A stretch of 64,000 nucleotides of DNA from Eutypa lata (Eukaryota; Ascomycota; Sordariomycetes; Xylariales; Diatrypaceae), in the NCBI GenBank assembly GCA_022661535.1, contig JAKULF010000003.1, positions 3,100,001 through 3,164,000 on the forward strand, written 5' to 3'. Made by a program: the position numbers and the translations under genes. Under the pieces are notes generated by a model that saw nothing but the letters and a program-made list of their open reading frames with translations, was not told where the DNA came from and did no database searches. Positions 11,530 to 23,509 of this stretch are shown piece after piece. Each line of letters opens with the position of its first letter. Positions within the stretch are counted from its first letter, which is position 1.

Positions 11530-14096
11530 GCCGGATGTGATGGTACAGAATGCAAAGACTATACCGCTACACCACGCAAAAGTGGAATGTTGTTATCTCG
11601 GGAGCTAAACATCTTGCGTTGCCTTATATAGGACGCTTAGGACTGCGATACCAGATATCCTGGCTAGTCATGATGGACAAGCACACCCGGAGAACGGATG
11701 TGGGATATCGTACTTTAAACAGCATATCCGCTGTGTTATTCCTGAGAAGCAAAAGAGAAATAGAGAAATAGAGAGATGGAGTGAGTGACGTGGTTAACCG
11801 TTTGCGATAGGCACTTCCATGAAGGCAGGGCAGATGCTAAGGAATAGTTATTATGATAGCTGTTCTCAGACAACCATACAATCTGGATGTAATTTCGTAG
11901 ACGCGGATTTCATCCCAACGTGCTAATACAACTGCTACTTCTTGTCCCAATTCCGAAGATTGTGGTGGTGGGGATTAAAGGTTATCCAAAGAGGCGATAT
12001 TGTCCTAGCTATGCCTTCTTGAATATAAGTCCTACATCTTCCGGGAGGGGCTTTCCCCATCCACTGCACTTCCCATTATATCTACAAGGGCTGGAACTTT
12101 CACTGAACGACTGCGGTTATGTCTTACTCCTCAAGAGGACCTCACTATAATAAACAATAAAAGCTCAATGAGAAAAAAAAACCTAAAAAACCATCATGGT
12201 ATAAACGCAATGAAATATCGTAAGGGACTGGTAACCGGCGTTATGCAACCTTCGTAATGAAGGAAGATGATGCATATATGTCCTATAGTTAATTGAAGGC
12301 AATGGAGTTAGATCATGTCCGTAACTATCCAGGAGAAGAGATTATATAGCCACAATACAATAGAAGAAGCAAATTGACGAAAAGAACTGTGATTGTGTAC
12401 GACTAGAAGTACCCCTCATTCATGGTGGTCATTGTCTCAGGAAGACGTTCGTAAACGTAGGAGCTCCTACCTCGCCTGTCACCTTTTTCTGAGTTACTGT
12501 ATTTTCTGCAAAGAAGCATCGCAACATTTGCTGGCCGGCGCCCCGGATAGGAGTTGTGATTCTTTTTCTTCGGAATGAAGTCCAGCATGTCAAGTGAAAT
12601 AAGGTTGATATTCCGGTCTATTTCGGGAACTTAAGCGAGTGGGACATGCTGGGTGAAACATTGGTGTCGATCAATTTTAGCACTTATCTTACGTCAAAGT
12701 CCCCACAGTTCTTTAAATCTGGGAGCCTCTTATTTTCTCAATTTTTAGGAAGAGGATGGCATTAAGGTAATGATCTACCTTGCGTACGGGGCTTACTAAT
12801 AACACCCACTTTTAGCTCCTCTCTGGGTGCACCGTGCATATCTAGCCCTGTTAGTTTGCCATTTGTGCCAGCAGTCTACATCTGTCTGTTGATGCCTCGG
12901 CAGTGAAGTATATGTTGTTAGTTATATCGGACCGGTGGACAAGCCAGGCCTTCCATGCTGTCATGCTGCCATGCTTGCCTTAGTGTAGGAGCGCAATTCT
13001 CCTAATTTGTTAGCACCTCAGCACCTCTGTCGCCATATCTAAGAACATCTCTCTTCCTGCCGATTTCGCATCAGACTCACAATCCAACCATTTCCCCCCT
13101 TTCTTGTTTATCTTTACCCGTACATGATACATGAGCTACTGCAGCTCACTTGTGATGTCAGTATATCATTGCATATAACAAATCCCCTCTTCGTGCTTCT
13201 TTTCGTGCAATCGAAATTTGCGACCGGGAAGCTTTCGACGTCACAATTTTGCGCCGATCGGGAGGCCCGTAACGTCTCTTACCTTTCTCTACCAATCAAA
13301 AATCAAGTCTCTGTAGTGGGCTTTAGGTTACTACTAGGTTAGGTACCGCTGCAGGTTGCAGATACTATATTGTACTATAGTAGGTACATAATTTAGTCCT
13401 TAGCAGCAACTCGCCCCATCGTTTCAACCGACTTTCTCCTAGCCGCCGCCGCCACGCCACGCACGTCCCGGATTGATATCCATCTTCTCTCCTCATCAGT
13501 CATCTTTCCGCCTCAATTCCTGCCACCCACCACCCATACCTACACCTAATAATAAGAATACCCACATACACCATACACACGAGCCACGTCGAGCCACGAT
13601 ACCCCGTTTCTTCCGTCGCTTCGTCTTGACTTTTCGTCATCCCATGCATACCTTAGCCAGTTCAGGGTTTTCAGCTTAATCGGTATTCACCAGCCCAGTA
13701 GAGGCGACAACGAGGGTGACTACCATCAACCGACCTCGCCTGTGGTGCGCTGTGCTGTTAATGCCACTATCATCGTCGCTGCCATTTCCGACCGTCGCAA
13801 TAATCCTTATCTTCCATCGGCGCGACTTGTTTACGCCGACTCGGGAGACCTATTCCCATAACTTTCGTTGACGTGTCTTATCGCTTCTGCTATTCTGATC
13901 TTCTTCGTACAACTCCCCGTCGTGTGCGCGCACGGCTGTTAGCGCGCGCACCCACGTTTGAGCAAAAGTGGCTGCGCTCACTCTCCTCACCCAGTCCGAT
14001 ACCGAGTTATCTCTCCAGCAGCACTTAGACCTCGCCCCCGACCTTCTCCAATATAATCGCCTGGGTACCCACGTGGAAACCGAAGAACCGTTGACG
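11530..14096. other. Long intergenic region and 5' leader of the PP4R3 gene
   Basis: No supported gene in the first 1.5 kb, only isolated short frames. From about 13000 the DNA becomes pyrimidine-rich (CCACCC, CTTTCT tracts). That is typical of a fungal housekeeping promoter and long 5' leader ending at the ATG at 14097. Confidence 0.5.
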
Positions 14097-17057
14097 ATGG
14101 CGGCACAGCCCGTGCCTCATCCGTCGACGGATAGGAAGCGAGTCAAGGTTTATGAACTTCGCAACAATGATTGGTATGATCGCGGTACTGGCTTTTGTAC
14201 CGCTTCTTTCAACTTTGTAAGTTTTATCATATGCTTGTCTTACACGTCTTACAACCACCGGTCTCTCTGAAATGTCGCGTCGTGTCTTGCCGCTTGGTCG
14301 CGTGCAATTTTTTCATCTGCTAATATATGATTGTCTCTATAGTCTGAGGATGGCAATCACAGAGACCCGCGGGTCCTCGTCGAGTCGGAAGAGCAACCTG
14401 ATCGCGTATTACTAGAAACAAGGATTTCCAAAGAGGATGGCTTCCACAAGCAGCAGGGTATGTAGCGCATAATGGGAACGTATACGCCTAGTCGTTCGTT
14501 ATTAATTCGATCTTATTTATATATAGAAACCTTGATCGTCTGGACAGAACCGAGCAATGGCGTCGACATGGCTCTCAGCTTCCAGGAGGCTGACGGCTGC
14601 GCAATGATATGGTACGTCGTATTCGTGACTTAAGCGCGTATACCGACTCGCTGTATCGAGTGTAAAACTGACCTTGGTCCAGGAAATTCATCAACGGTGT
14701 ACAGCAACAGTACCATGCGAATGCTCAAGGTATTGCTTGATCGATCGCCGTGGAAAGTGAAACAGACACTAACTTTATTCCCTAGACGATAGCCTATCCG
14801 ATGACCTAGCCATGGACATCCCAAACCCCATATCTTTACCACAAGCTTCAATGGCCAACCTTGCTGATATCGAATCTCAATTGCGCATTATGAGTCAAAC
14901 AGCCAGCGGCCGCGATGCTCTCACTAAGTTCGTTCTGACCGAAGATTATATCGGAAAGTTAATTCCTTTGGTATCCGAAGCCGAAGACCTCGAGGGACTA
15001 AATGAGCTCCACCGACTCTGCAACATCATGAAGATCATTATTCTGCTTAACGACACAAGCATTATAGAACATGCCGTGTCAGATGAATGCGTAATCGGTG
15101 TTGTTGGCGCCTTGGAATATGACCCAGATTTCCCAAGCCACAAGGCTAATCACCGACAATGGTTAGAAGGCGAGGGGAGATATAAAGAGGTCGTACGCAT
15201 CGAGGACCCCCAGATCTTGAGAAAGATTCACCAGACATACCGGCTACAATATCTCAAGGACGTTGTACTTGCTAGGATCCTAGATGATAACACCTTCTCG
15301 GTACTCAACTCGCTCATTTTCTTCAACCAAGTCGACATCGTACAACATCTGCAAGCGAACGCAAACTTTCTCAACGAGCTCTTCAGCATATTCAAGCCCG
15401 GTCAACAGGATGCAAGACGCAAGAAGGAAGCTGTACTCTTCATACAGCAATGCACGGCAATTGCCAAGAATCTCCAGCCTCCAGCTCGGCAGACACTTTA
15501 TAATAATTTCCTTGCGCATGGCCTTCTCCATGTTATTAATTTTGGTCTCCGACATAGCGATGTAGCTGTCCGTGTAGGTGCTACTGACATATTAGTGGCC
15601 ATGATCGATCACGATCCCCAAATGATACGTCAAACTATCTACCGGCAAATTCATGAGAAGCAGCCCCCTCTTACCGACTCCCTTATTGACCTGCTTTTGG
15701 TGGAGGTCGATCTTGGTGTTAAATCGCAAATATCGGATGCGTTGAAGGTACTTCTTGATCAAGGCCCCCCGCCTCAGGCCGAGGCGTTCGCCAAAGCAAA
15801 TGGCGAGTTCGCAGCGAGAGCTGCAGCAAGGTTGCCACCAACTGCAGACCCCCAACAGGATCAGTTCCTAGTCCTCTTCTACGAACATTCAGCTGCCAAG
15901 TTATTCCAGCCCTTGATCAACCTCAAGGACCGGGAGAATCTGGAGTTCTCGGCCCAACAATCATCCATGTTTACATACCTCATCGAGATTCTCTGCTTCT
16001 TCATTCGGCAACATCATCACCGCAGTAAATTTTTCGTCTTACAGCACGACATCGTCACGCGCGTTGGGCAGCTGCTAGTGTGTCCAGAAAAGTTCTTGAA
16101 GCTTGGTAAGTCGAGTAAACCCAATATCTTAAGAATCAGACTAACGAATTCGAAGTTGCCATCCGGTTCCTCCGCCAGCTTCTCAACTTGCAAGACGAAT
16201 TTTATACCAAGCAGTTGTCAGAGAAGAAGGTAGTAGAGCCAATTCTTGATGTCCTGATAGCGACCATGCCACGGGACAATCTACTCAGCTCTGCCTGCTT
16301 GGAATTCTTCGAGTTCATTAAGAAGGAAAACGTCAAGGAGCTTGTAAAGCATCTTGTGGAGAACTCCCGAGACAAGATACAGAGCTTAAGCTATTTGGAA
16401 CTTTTCAATACTCTTATCATGCGATACGATCAAACCGGAGGGTTCACGGCGAACCTTGACTACTTCCTCGAAACTCCGGAAGACGATGTTGCCGGCGGGA
16501 GGCGTCGAGCGAATATCAATCCGAGAACTGGTGGGTTGATGGAACATATCGCCATGGATCAAACGGAGGAGGATTATTGGAATACTTCAGATGATGAGGA
16601 GGAATCGCACGCGAAAATGGGCAGTCGAGAATCAGCGACCAATGGAGAGTCCCCGAAGAAATTAGTCGATTACGCATCCGACGAGGACCTGGATGATAAC
16701 GTTGAAGCCGGCGCACTTTCTGCCGATGAAGACAAGCCGGACTCCGAAACGACAGACGATGATATATCGAAATCGAATGGCAGTCCGACGGATGCTGCTC
16801 CACATCCAGAACGGCTTTCTGAGAAGAGAAGGCGCGAAGAAGACGAAGAAGATGACCTTGGAAAGATGATTCAGACGAAGCGTCGGAACAGCATGTCTGC
16901 GAACTCGAGCCCGACGACTTCGGGGTTCATACGCAAAAAGAAGAGCATGGCAAGTGCTAGGGATGCTAGTGGAGGTCCTAGAAAGATATCCATCAGCCTG
17001 CCCTCGAATGCGAAGACCGGCAATGAACAAACTGGTAACCAACCAGACGAGCCATGA
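14097..17057 (+). CDS. PSY2: Serine/threonine protein phosphatase 4 regulatory subunit 3 (Psy2/SMEK)
   Basis: Regulatory subunit 3 of protein phosphatase 4, which in yeast (Psy2) directs PP4 to DNA-damage and cell-cycle substrates in the nucleus. Six exons: 14097-14216, 14343-14457, 14527-14611, 14683-14729, 14786-16105 and 16156-17057. They close in phase to 862 residues. The first four small exons encode the N-terminal EVH1/PH-like domain (RVKVYELRNNDWYDRGTGFC, then ETLIVWTEP and MALSFQEADGCAMIWKF). Exon 5 holds the SMK-1 domain and armadillo-like helices (LADIESQLRIMSQTASGRDA, DVVLARILDDNTFSVLNSLI). Exon 6 ends in a disordered acidic/basic tail with a lysine-arginine-rich stretch that may be a nuclear signal. 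A non-ATG extension upstream of 14097 is open but not family-like. Confident call. Confidence 0.95.
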
Positions 17058-17693
17058 AGGAGCCTAGTCGGACTTCTCTTAATGTCCTACGCAACGCCAT
17101 GAATTATTTTCAGTCTTCGTCAATGACAGTTGGAATTGGTGGTTGGAGTTCGGCGTAGGGATCTAATGGATTGTATTTACGTGGCATACAGCTCGCCTTG
17201 ATAAGATAAGGGGAGCTGGACGGGAACATGGATGGATAATCTGCGTCAGACAGGAGCAGCTGATCTTGTTGCTGATCGAGACAAGACGACAGACACTTGG
17301 CGGTATGATTACTAGGCCACACGAAATCACGTCCTGTTGTGCTAGATCGCATATCACCCTTAAAAAAGAATGGCATGTATTATTATTGTGACGTGTAAGT
17401 CACTTGGAACGCAGTTCTTAAGGGGGGTAGATATGATTGTCTACCTAATCAATGGAATTGAAGGGGTCTTTGGTGGTTTACCATCTATATCGTAGTGACC
17501 TAGCCTCACCCGTGACCCTAGTTGCCAATCTGTCTTTCAGTTGTTCTCGAATCGCGATGCATCTATCTACCTGTCTAATTCGATCCCCGGCACCCACCCA
17601 CTATGTTTCGATATCGACGCGCTGTCTAGCCTCTAAATCTTGCTCTGCTATCCCACTCCCCCACACACACTCTCCCTCTCCCTTCACTCATAT
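17058..17693. other. Convergent 3' intergenic region
   Basis: Lies between the ends of the PP4R3 and reductase genes. A minus-strand open frame at 17376-17110 (88 codons) has a coding-like end but no ATG-linked domain, and I do not call it. A pyrimidine-rich CTCATCC-type repeat borders the reductase stop codon. Confidence 0.5.
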
Positions 17694-19016
17694 CTACAAC
17701 TTCGCATCCGCCTTCTTATTCTTCTCATCCTCATCCTCATCCCCATCCCCATCTTCCGCAGAGCCACTACTAATCTCAATAACCAACTTCCCGAACTGGC
17801 TCCCGTCGCGAATCTCCTTGAACAAGTCCTCGATGGCCTCTAGGTTCCCCAGGCCCCTCGCCACGCGGCTCACGACGGGCGCGACGCCCCTCTCGGCCAC
17901 GAACGCCACCATGTCGGCGAACTCGGCGCGCGACCCCATCGTGGTCCCGCGGAGCTCGACGTTGCGCAGCACGGCGCCCATCAGCCAGTCCATCCTCGGG
18001 CCGACCGTCATGCCGTAGCTGACGACGACGCCCCCCGGGCGCAGCAGGCGCAGCGCCGTCTTCGCGACGACGTCCCCGCCCGCCCCGTCGATCACCGCGT
18101 CCAGTAGCGGCCGGTCGCGCGGGAGCAGCGCCGCGAGCTTCTTGTCCCACGGGACCGGCTTCCCGCCATTGTTATTAGCGGCGTCGTTATCGCCGTCCCG
18201 GTACGAGACCCCGCCCTTCGCGCCGAGCGTCTCGACCGCCCGCTTGATCTTCGCCTCCGACGACGACGTCACCCACACGTTGCACCCGAACGCGACGAGG
18301 AACTGCAGCGCCGCGATGGCCACGCCGCCGCCGATGCCGGTGACGAGCACGTTCTTGCCGCGTCCCGATGTCGTCGCTGCCTCCTCTCCCTTCTTGAAGC
18401 TGAGCCCCAGCCCGGACTTCGTCACGACGGCCCTCCAGGCCGTCAAACCGACCAGCGGCAGGGCCGCCGCCTCCGCGTCCGACAGGTGAGCGGGGCAGAC
18501 CTCGACCTCGGCCGCGGGCACGGCGATCCAGTCCTGCGCGTACCCGACGTCCGGGTACAGGCGCGTGCCGCCGGCGACGGCGAACCGGCGGTCGTCCTCG
18601 GGTCCCAGGGGGTCGGCGGCCCAGCCGCGGAACGGGGTCAGGAGGACGCGCTTTCCCAGCAAGGACAGAGTGCTAGGCGGCGGCGAGGAAGAAGAAGAGC
18701 CGAGGGCCTCGATGACGCCGACGCCGTCGGCTAGGAGCGGCGCCCCGAACCCGATCGCCGGGTAGAGGTGCTGCCGGATGAAGTGGTCCCGGTGGTTGAG
18801 GGCTGCGGCCCGGATGCGCACGAGCACTTCGCCCGGGCCTGGCATGGGCCTGTCGGGCGTTTCTTTGAGCTCGAGACTGTGCGCGCGGGGTGGTGGTGGC
18901 GGTGTTAGTAGTTATTTTGATTATAGGTTGGGGGTTAGGTTAGGGTAACAAGCTTACGGATAATAAACCTCGCCCGGTTTCCCGTCAATTTTCTTAATAG
19001 TTAATGTGCGCGACAT
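17694..19016 (-). CDS. Medium-chain dehydrogenase/reductase, zinc-free quinone-oxidoreductase type
   Basis: NAD(P)H-dependent MDR-family oxidoreductase of 413 residues. Exon 1 is 19016-18958 and exon 2 is 18876-17694, joined across an 81-bp intron (GTAAGC donor, CACAG acceptor). Exon 1 encodes MSRTLTIKKIDGKPGEVYYP, a typical GroES-like N-terminus, and joins in phase to the LELKETPDRP segment. Substrate-domain motifs GEVLVRIRAAALNHRD and the nucleotide-binding VLVTGIGGGVAIAALQF are clear. The paired cysteines of the structural zinc lobe are absent, as in YogA/quinone-oxidoreductase-like members. Exon 2 is markedly GC-rich and includes an inserted Ser/Pro run, and the C-terminus is a Glu/Asp/Lys-rich tail. 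The substrate cannot be inferred. The intron and the leader contain telobox-like repeats. Confidence 0.88.
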
Positions 19017-19028
19017 CTTAGGGTTAGG
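18931..19028. promoter_or_regulatory. Telobox-like TTAGGG motifs in intron 1 and leader of the MDR gene
   Basis: On the plus strand, GGGGTTAGGTTAGGG occurs at 18931-18945 inside the intron and TTAGGGTTAGG at 19018-19028 just before the start codon. Read in the gene's direction these are CCTAACCCTAA boxes. Such teloboxes are bound by Tbf1/Teb1-type factors in fungi. Function here is inferred. Confidence 0.35.
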
Positions 19029-20136
19029 AGGTTTATCGCTTTAATTTATGTAAAGTAAAATAAAAACAAGATGAGACATGTAGGTTTATCGAGGGGTTAG
19101 TTAAGTGGCTATTATTTTATAATGGCTATTTTAGAGTTTGATAGGTTTCATATCCTACATACGTGCTATAGCACTAGGGAGCTAATCATGTACTTACTAT
19201 ATATCACCCCGCAGGACCCCCTTGTTTCTGGGCATTGTTGGGATTGGGGAAGTGGGTGACCTCGGCAGCTAGTACTTCTATACTTGTACCTAGGCACAGT
19301 CGCCGGGGGACCGGGATCTACGGACTGACCCACATTGTACTTCTACGTAAGTGACTAGAGCTCTAGGTATTGGAACCCACCCACGTGCAAGCTCTAACTC
19401 AACTACATGTTCCTCTCTTGCCCCATCAGCCCCTATCACCTTGTTATATCTACAAAGTCTAACTCTAGGGCCATTGAGAAAGCATGCAAATTATGTATTT
19501 GATAGAAACTAGGACAGTCATATTGACATAGAAGTTGAACCAACGCCGTGATTCCGCACAGTAAGACAAGAACCGTCTGTCTATCTCGGGCTTACTCCTT
19601 TTTATAGATCGTACAACAGGTCTAAGACCATATATAGTACTACGTAATTCTCGGCAAAATATTCCTACCATCTCGTCTCTTCTTACCTATCAAGTCGTGG
19701 AACGCTGATTCGAATAATATTGGTTTAGGTAGGAATAACCAGGGTATCGCGTATTCAACATTCTGGTAACAAAATTCTTCGGATTTTACAATTTCTTGGC
19801 AACAATTTTTTTCTCACTATAACCGGAGCACATATAAGTTATGTAGGTGAGTGGGTGCATGGTGGAAGAAGGCGTTGTTTTTGGCAACTTGTTTTTGGCA
19901 AGTGAAGTTTCACCCATCAAATATATTGATAAATGTTGTTCTCAATCACTTTGTGTGTCTGGTCTTTACGACCGTACGCATACATGTCATGAACAAAGTA
20001 ATCTGGTGGATTCATATTCACAGGCGCCACAGATAGTATACACAGTAAAGGACTTCGTATCAATGTCTCTCGGATTATAGCAACTTCGGTGTGTTGACAG
20101 ACTCTAGGCTAGGCTGGTATCGAGCGTGAGATACCG
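19029..20136. other. Intergenic, no gene seen
   Basis: AT-rich stretch with short frames only. It holds the promoter side of the MDR gene and the 3' side of the unknown gene at 20137-21225. Confidence 0.55.
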
Positions 20137-21225
20137 CTAATTGAACGGGTTGTCATCGCCAGGGATGAATGACGAACTATTCGTCAGGATGGCTTGGGCA
20201 ATATTCTCGGCTGCGCCTGCCTCGGTAACGTAGAGTAGATTTCTTCGTCTGATTTCAGGGTCTTCTGCCCCCATGCTCCGGGTCTGACGCGAGAAACAGA
20301 TTCTGCTACCCTTGTAGGAGACGAACTGGCAGACTACAGTAGAGTTTGGCTATCAGTGATTAAATTCTAAGCGTTAAGATAACAGAAAACACCTTACAAA
20401 GCTTCCTAGCGAATGCTAACACGACCTGACACTGTAGGTATTCCAGCTTCTGGATCGCGGGGCAGGAGTGCAGAACCACTAGTCTCGCTTGTTTACAGAA
20501 TTCTTCCCTTATAACACGTTTTTCGAAATGGCCGTCAGCCGCATTGCAGATTTGTCGGAGAGACTTGAAGAAATCCCATTTATGCCAATTCGGATCTTCC
20601 GCCACTAATGCGGCTTGCGTGTTCGGAATTCTCAGAAGGTCGTTGTTGTGTTGGAAAACCGGCAGATCTCGGCCAAGGTCTGGCGGCTGATGCCAGGGGC
20701 AATTTATATCTCCGTAAGGGTAATTCAAATACAGTGACTCTGGAAATTCCCATTTCAGTGCCGTATCTTCGAGATCCCCAGCTTGATCTTCAAGTGCCTC
20801 AATTATAGTTCTGTCTGGGAGACCACTTAGATCCTGACTTGTTACTTCTAGGTCCAGGAACATGTAGTCGATGAAATCCAAGAATCTACAGACGAGTGCG
20901 TTATCAATGTGAGAACTATCCAAGCCTTGTTCCCCCGGCTGGAGTGCTGGAGGTGGTGTGCCAAGATCTACCACCATCCTTCCCCCTATTGAAGTAAGTA
21001 TCCCGTGTTATTGTTTAGATTAGGAAACCTACATGTATCTATGACGGCATCGTGGAGCAATTCCCACTGGAAGTGCTTGATTGAGTAGTGTCTTAGTGCT
21101 GCGGCCTTGTCGATTAGAAGCGATGTGATGTTCTCTATCAACCGATTGGGTCCCTCAGTTGACTCGCCGTAGTCGTACACCCGCTTCCATGCTACATGGG
21201 GGTCGAAAGGCTCTCTTGGTGGCAT
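20137..21225 (-). CDS. Conserved-looking hypothetical protein, 325 residues
   Basis: Three exons on the minus strand: 21225-21033, 20985-20398 and 20333-20137. Introns of 47 and 64 bp have GTAGGT/GTAAGG donors and TAG acceptors, and the joins close in phase. The product starts MPPREPFDPHVAWKRVYDYG. It continues with an amphipathic region (RHYSIKHFQWELLHDAVIDT) and an acidic middle, and ends in a short cysteine-containing segment (FCQFVSYKGSRI) and a polar tail. No signal peptide, membrane helix or known motif is visible. Splice consistency and codon pattern support a real gene, but I do not recognise the family. The terminal exon is too short to have been seen as an isolated open frame and rests on the second junction. 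Confidence 0.65.
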
Positions 21226-23509
21226 TTTGGATTGTTTCTGTCTTGATCTTGTTTTGTTAACGTACAAAATGCGCGCTTGGGAGGTGTGTAGTAAAAAGAA
21301 AATCAACACGAACTGAGTTTGGATGGAAGCATGTAATGAAGAGGTCAGTGTAAATTTCTTCTGTGGGTGTAGTGCATACGAAATTCTTTAACGGTGAAAT
21401 AAAAATTCTCATCTATGTAGGTACTTACATGTTTGTATGTAGGAATATCAAGGCATTTACCGCTTTAATCTAATATGGAAAGTAAGTACCTAGGTACATC
21501 AGATCGGGTTGTAGAAAGGTTGCGGGATACTTGCACTTCCATACCTGTGTGGCTATGCTGATGTGGTGCTAGTTTGCGACGCCTAAAGCCACAACCAGTC
21601 GTATCCCAGTAATGGTTTAGATTGAGTGTTAAGTTAATCATTAAAAGGGTGTAATACTCTCACTCTTATGCAAGAAAGGTTCTACATATCAAGCCCACGG
21701 TCTCGAAGACTCGAAGCAGTTTATTCTTGTGTCTAGATAGACAACACCAAATCGTAAAGCTAATGAGGCCTTATACTAATATCCTCTCCAAGCCACTAAG
21801 ACTACTCTTATCTAGGAGTGCGAGTAATGCCTCATCAGGAATTCACCATACAGATAAAGTCGGTCAGTTACAGCCGTGGCAGAGGGCTGTAGGGCATTAA
21901 CCTCACAAATTTCGTACCAAGGAACGTCGGAAATATACAGTGCATCTTGGTAACATAGCTAAGGCCCAAAGTCCGGAAAAGAGTTGATTATTGCATAAAA
22001 CCAACACCATCTTCTGAATATGCCAACACTCCTCCATAATTAAGTAGATATCGATGACTAAAAATATTACATAGTTACTTAGGAGCATCTCCTACGATGG
22101 TTGTGTAGTGGAAATCATAGCCTAGGCAGAGAGCTCGTCATTTCTACTCTAACTCACAGATGACAATTTCTAAGTTTGCGTATACAGTTAGTACCCTGAA
22201 CCATCCATCTAACGTTCGGCCCTGCGGTAGAATTATCATAGTGTATACCTACCTACGTGGTTTGAAAATGAAAAAGGGGTTATTCGTAATTGCACAGTCA
22301 CCAGCAAGTTAGTGCCAAATTAAATGACACCCTTCTATATTATGATTCGAATAATACCTTATTATTCAATGGCAATTGGTGATTATTTTATTAAAGACAA
22401 CATCAACCTATCATTATTCAAGTTACACAATACCTTAAGCTTAATTTATATATATATCTCTGGTATGATGTATTACCAGAGATCTTATCAAATATTGGCA
22501 ACGACTTTAGTTTAAACTTAAATAGGCGTTATTGTCAGTCTTATCCTGGCCTTAGGGCAATCCATGCAATTGAGACAGCTGGGTAGGTACGGAAAATGGC
22601 AAGTGCGACGCACTGAAGAAAGTATTTGAAGTGGGCGCGGACCACGTTTATTTGTAGTAATTAATGCCTTGTTTCCTGGCTTCGTTAAAGGTATATATTC
22701 CGTGAGGGCTTTGGGTTGTGAGAGCTACAATGTTAGTCTCGAGGCCGACGTGATGTGCGAATGCGCCTAGTCACGCTATATGTCGGACACTGAGCAAAAT
22801 TGAATGGGCATAGCTCGCTATGGCCAGTCAGTATTTATGCCATACCGCTCATCTTTACAGATGACATTGATAGCTGGACCCCGGAGACCGGAACGATGCT
22901 ATCATTGTTTCAAGACGACTCATGAGGCATAGCTGATGAATAGATCTGAACATCTAGATATTGGAAAGTGTTTTGTGAAGAGCTTCAGGAGCACGGAGAG
23001 TTGATGAATTGGGTCACATACATACCATCCAGGGACTGTTGCCGCCCCGGTATCAGGAATTAAGGCACTTGTTGTATATGATGATTAGCTAATTTACTAG
23101 ACCTGGGGTTGCAGACGAGATAATGAGTGTCTAACTCCACTTCCTTCTCACGACTAAAAGAAAAGAAAAGGAGAAAAGAACTACTCTAGTGCTTACCCGC
23201 AGCAACTTTGGGTGTGTACACAAATTGAATAATCAATAGCAACGTTGTTTGAAACTGTATAGTCACTTGTTATTACTAGTAACTCTGCAGATTATTCAAA
23301 TCATACACATCTGTAAATGTTTTAAAAGATGAGTTGTCACCTCTCTGCAGAAACATCTGCGACATAAATAAGCATTATATCATTCTGTAGGCCCTTGTCA
23401 AAACCAAGCCTTTTCGTATGGTAAACATGAACTCCTCACAAAGGTTTCTAATTCCGGGTGTCCCGGTGGCGTAGAACTTCTGAGTTCTAAAGCGGTTACT
23501 ACAAGCCCC
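21226..23509. other. AT-rich intergenic stretch, 2.3 kb
   Basis: No supported gene. Contains a perfect TACCTAGGTA at 21487-21496, several TAGGTA variants and very AT-rich DNA around 22320-22500. Short frames here have no codon bias or domain. Confidence 0.55.

Noticed and set aside
13968..14096. Upstream extension of the PP4R3 frame
   Set aside because: Starts at GTG and is not family-like; the ATG at 14097 begins the conserved domain directly.
17110..17376. 88-codon minus-strand frame with a coding-like C-terminus
   Set aside because: No domain, no upstream exon I could join, and it sits in the convergent 3' region of two genes.
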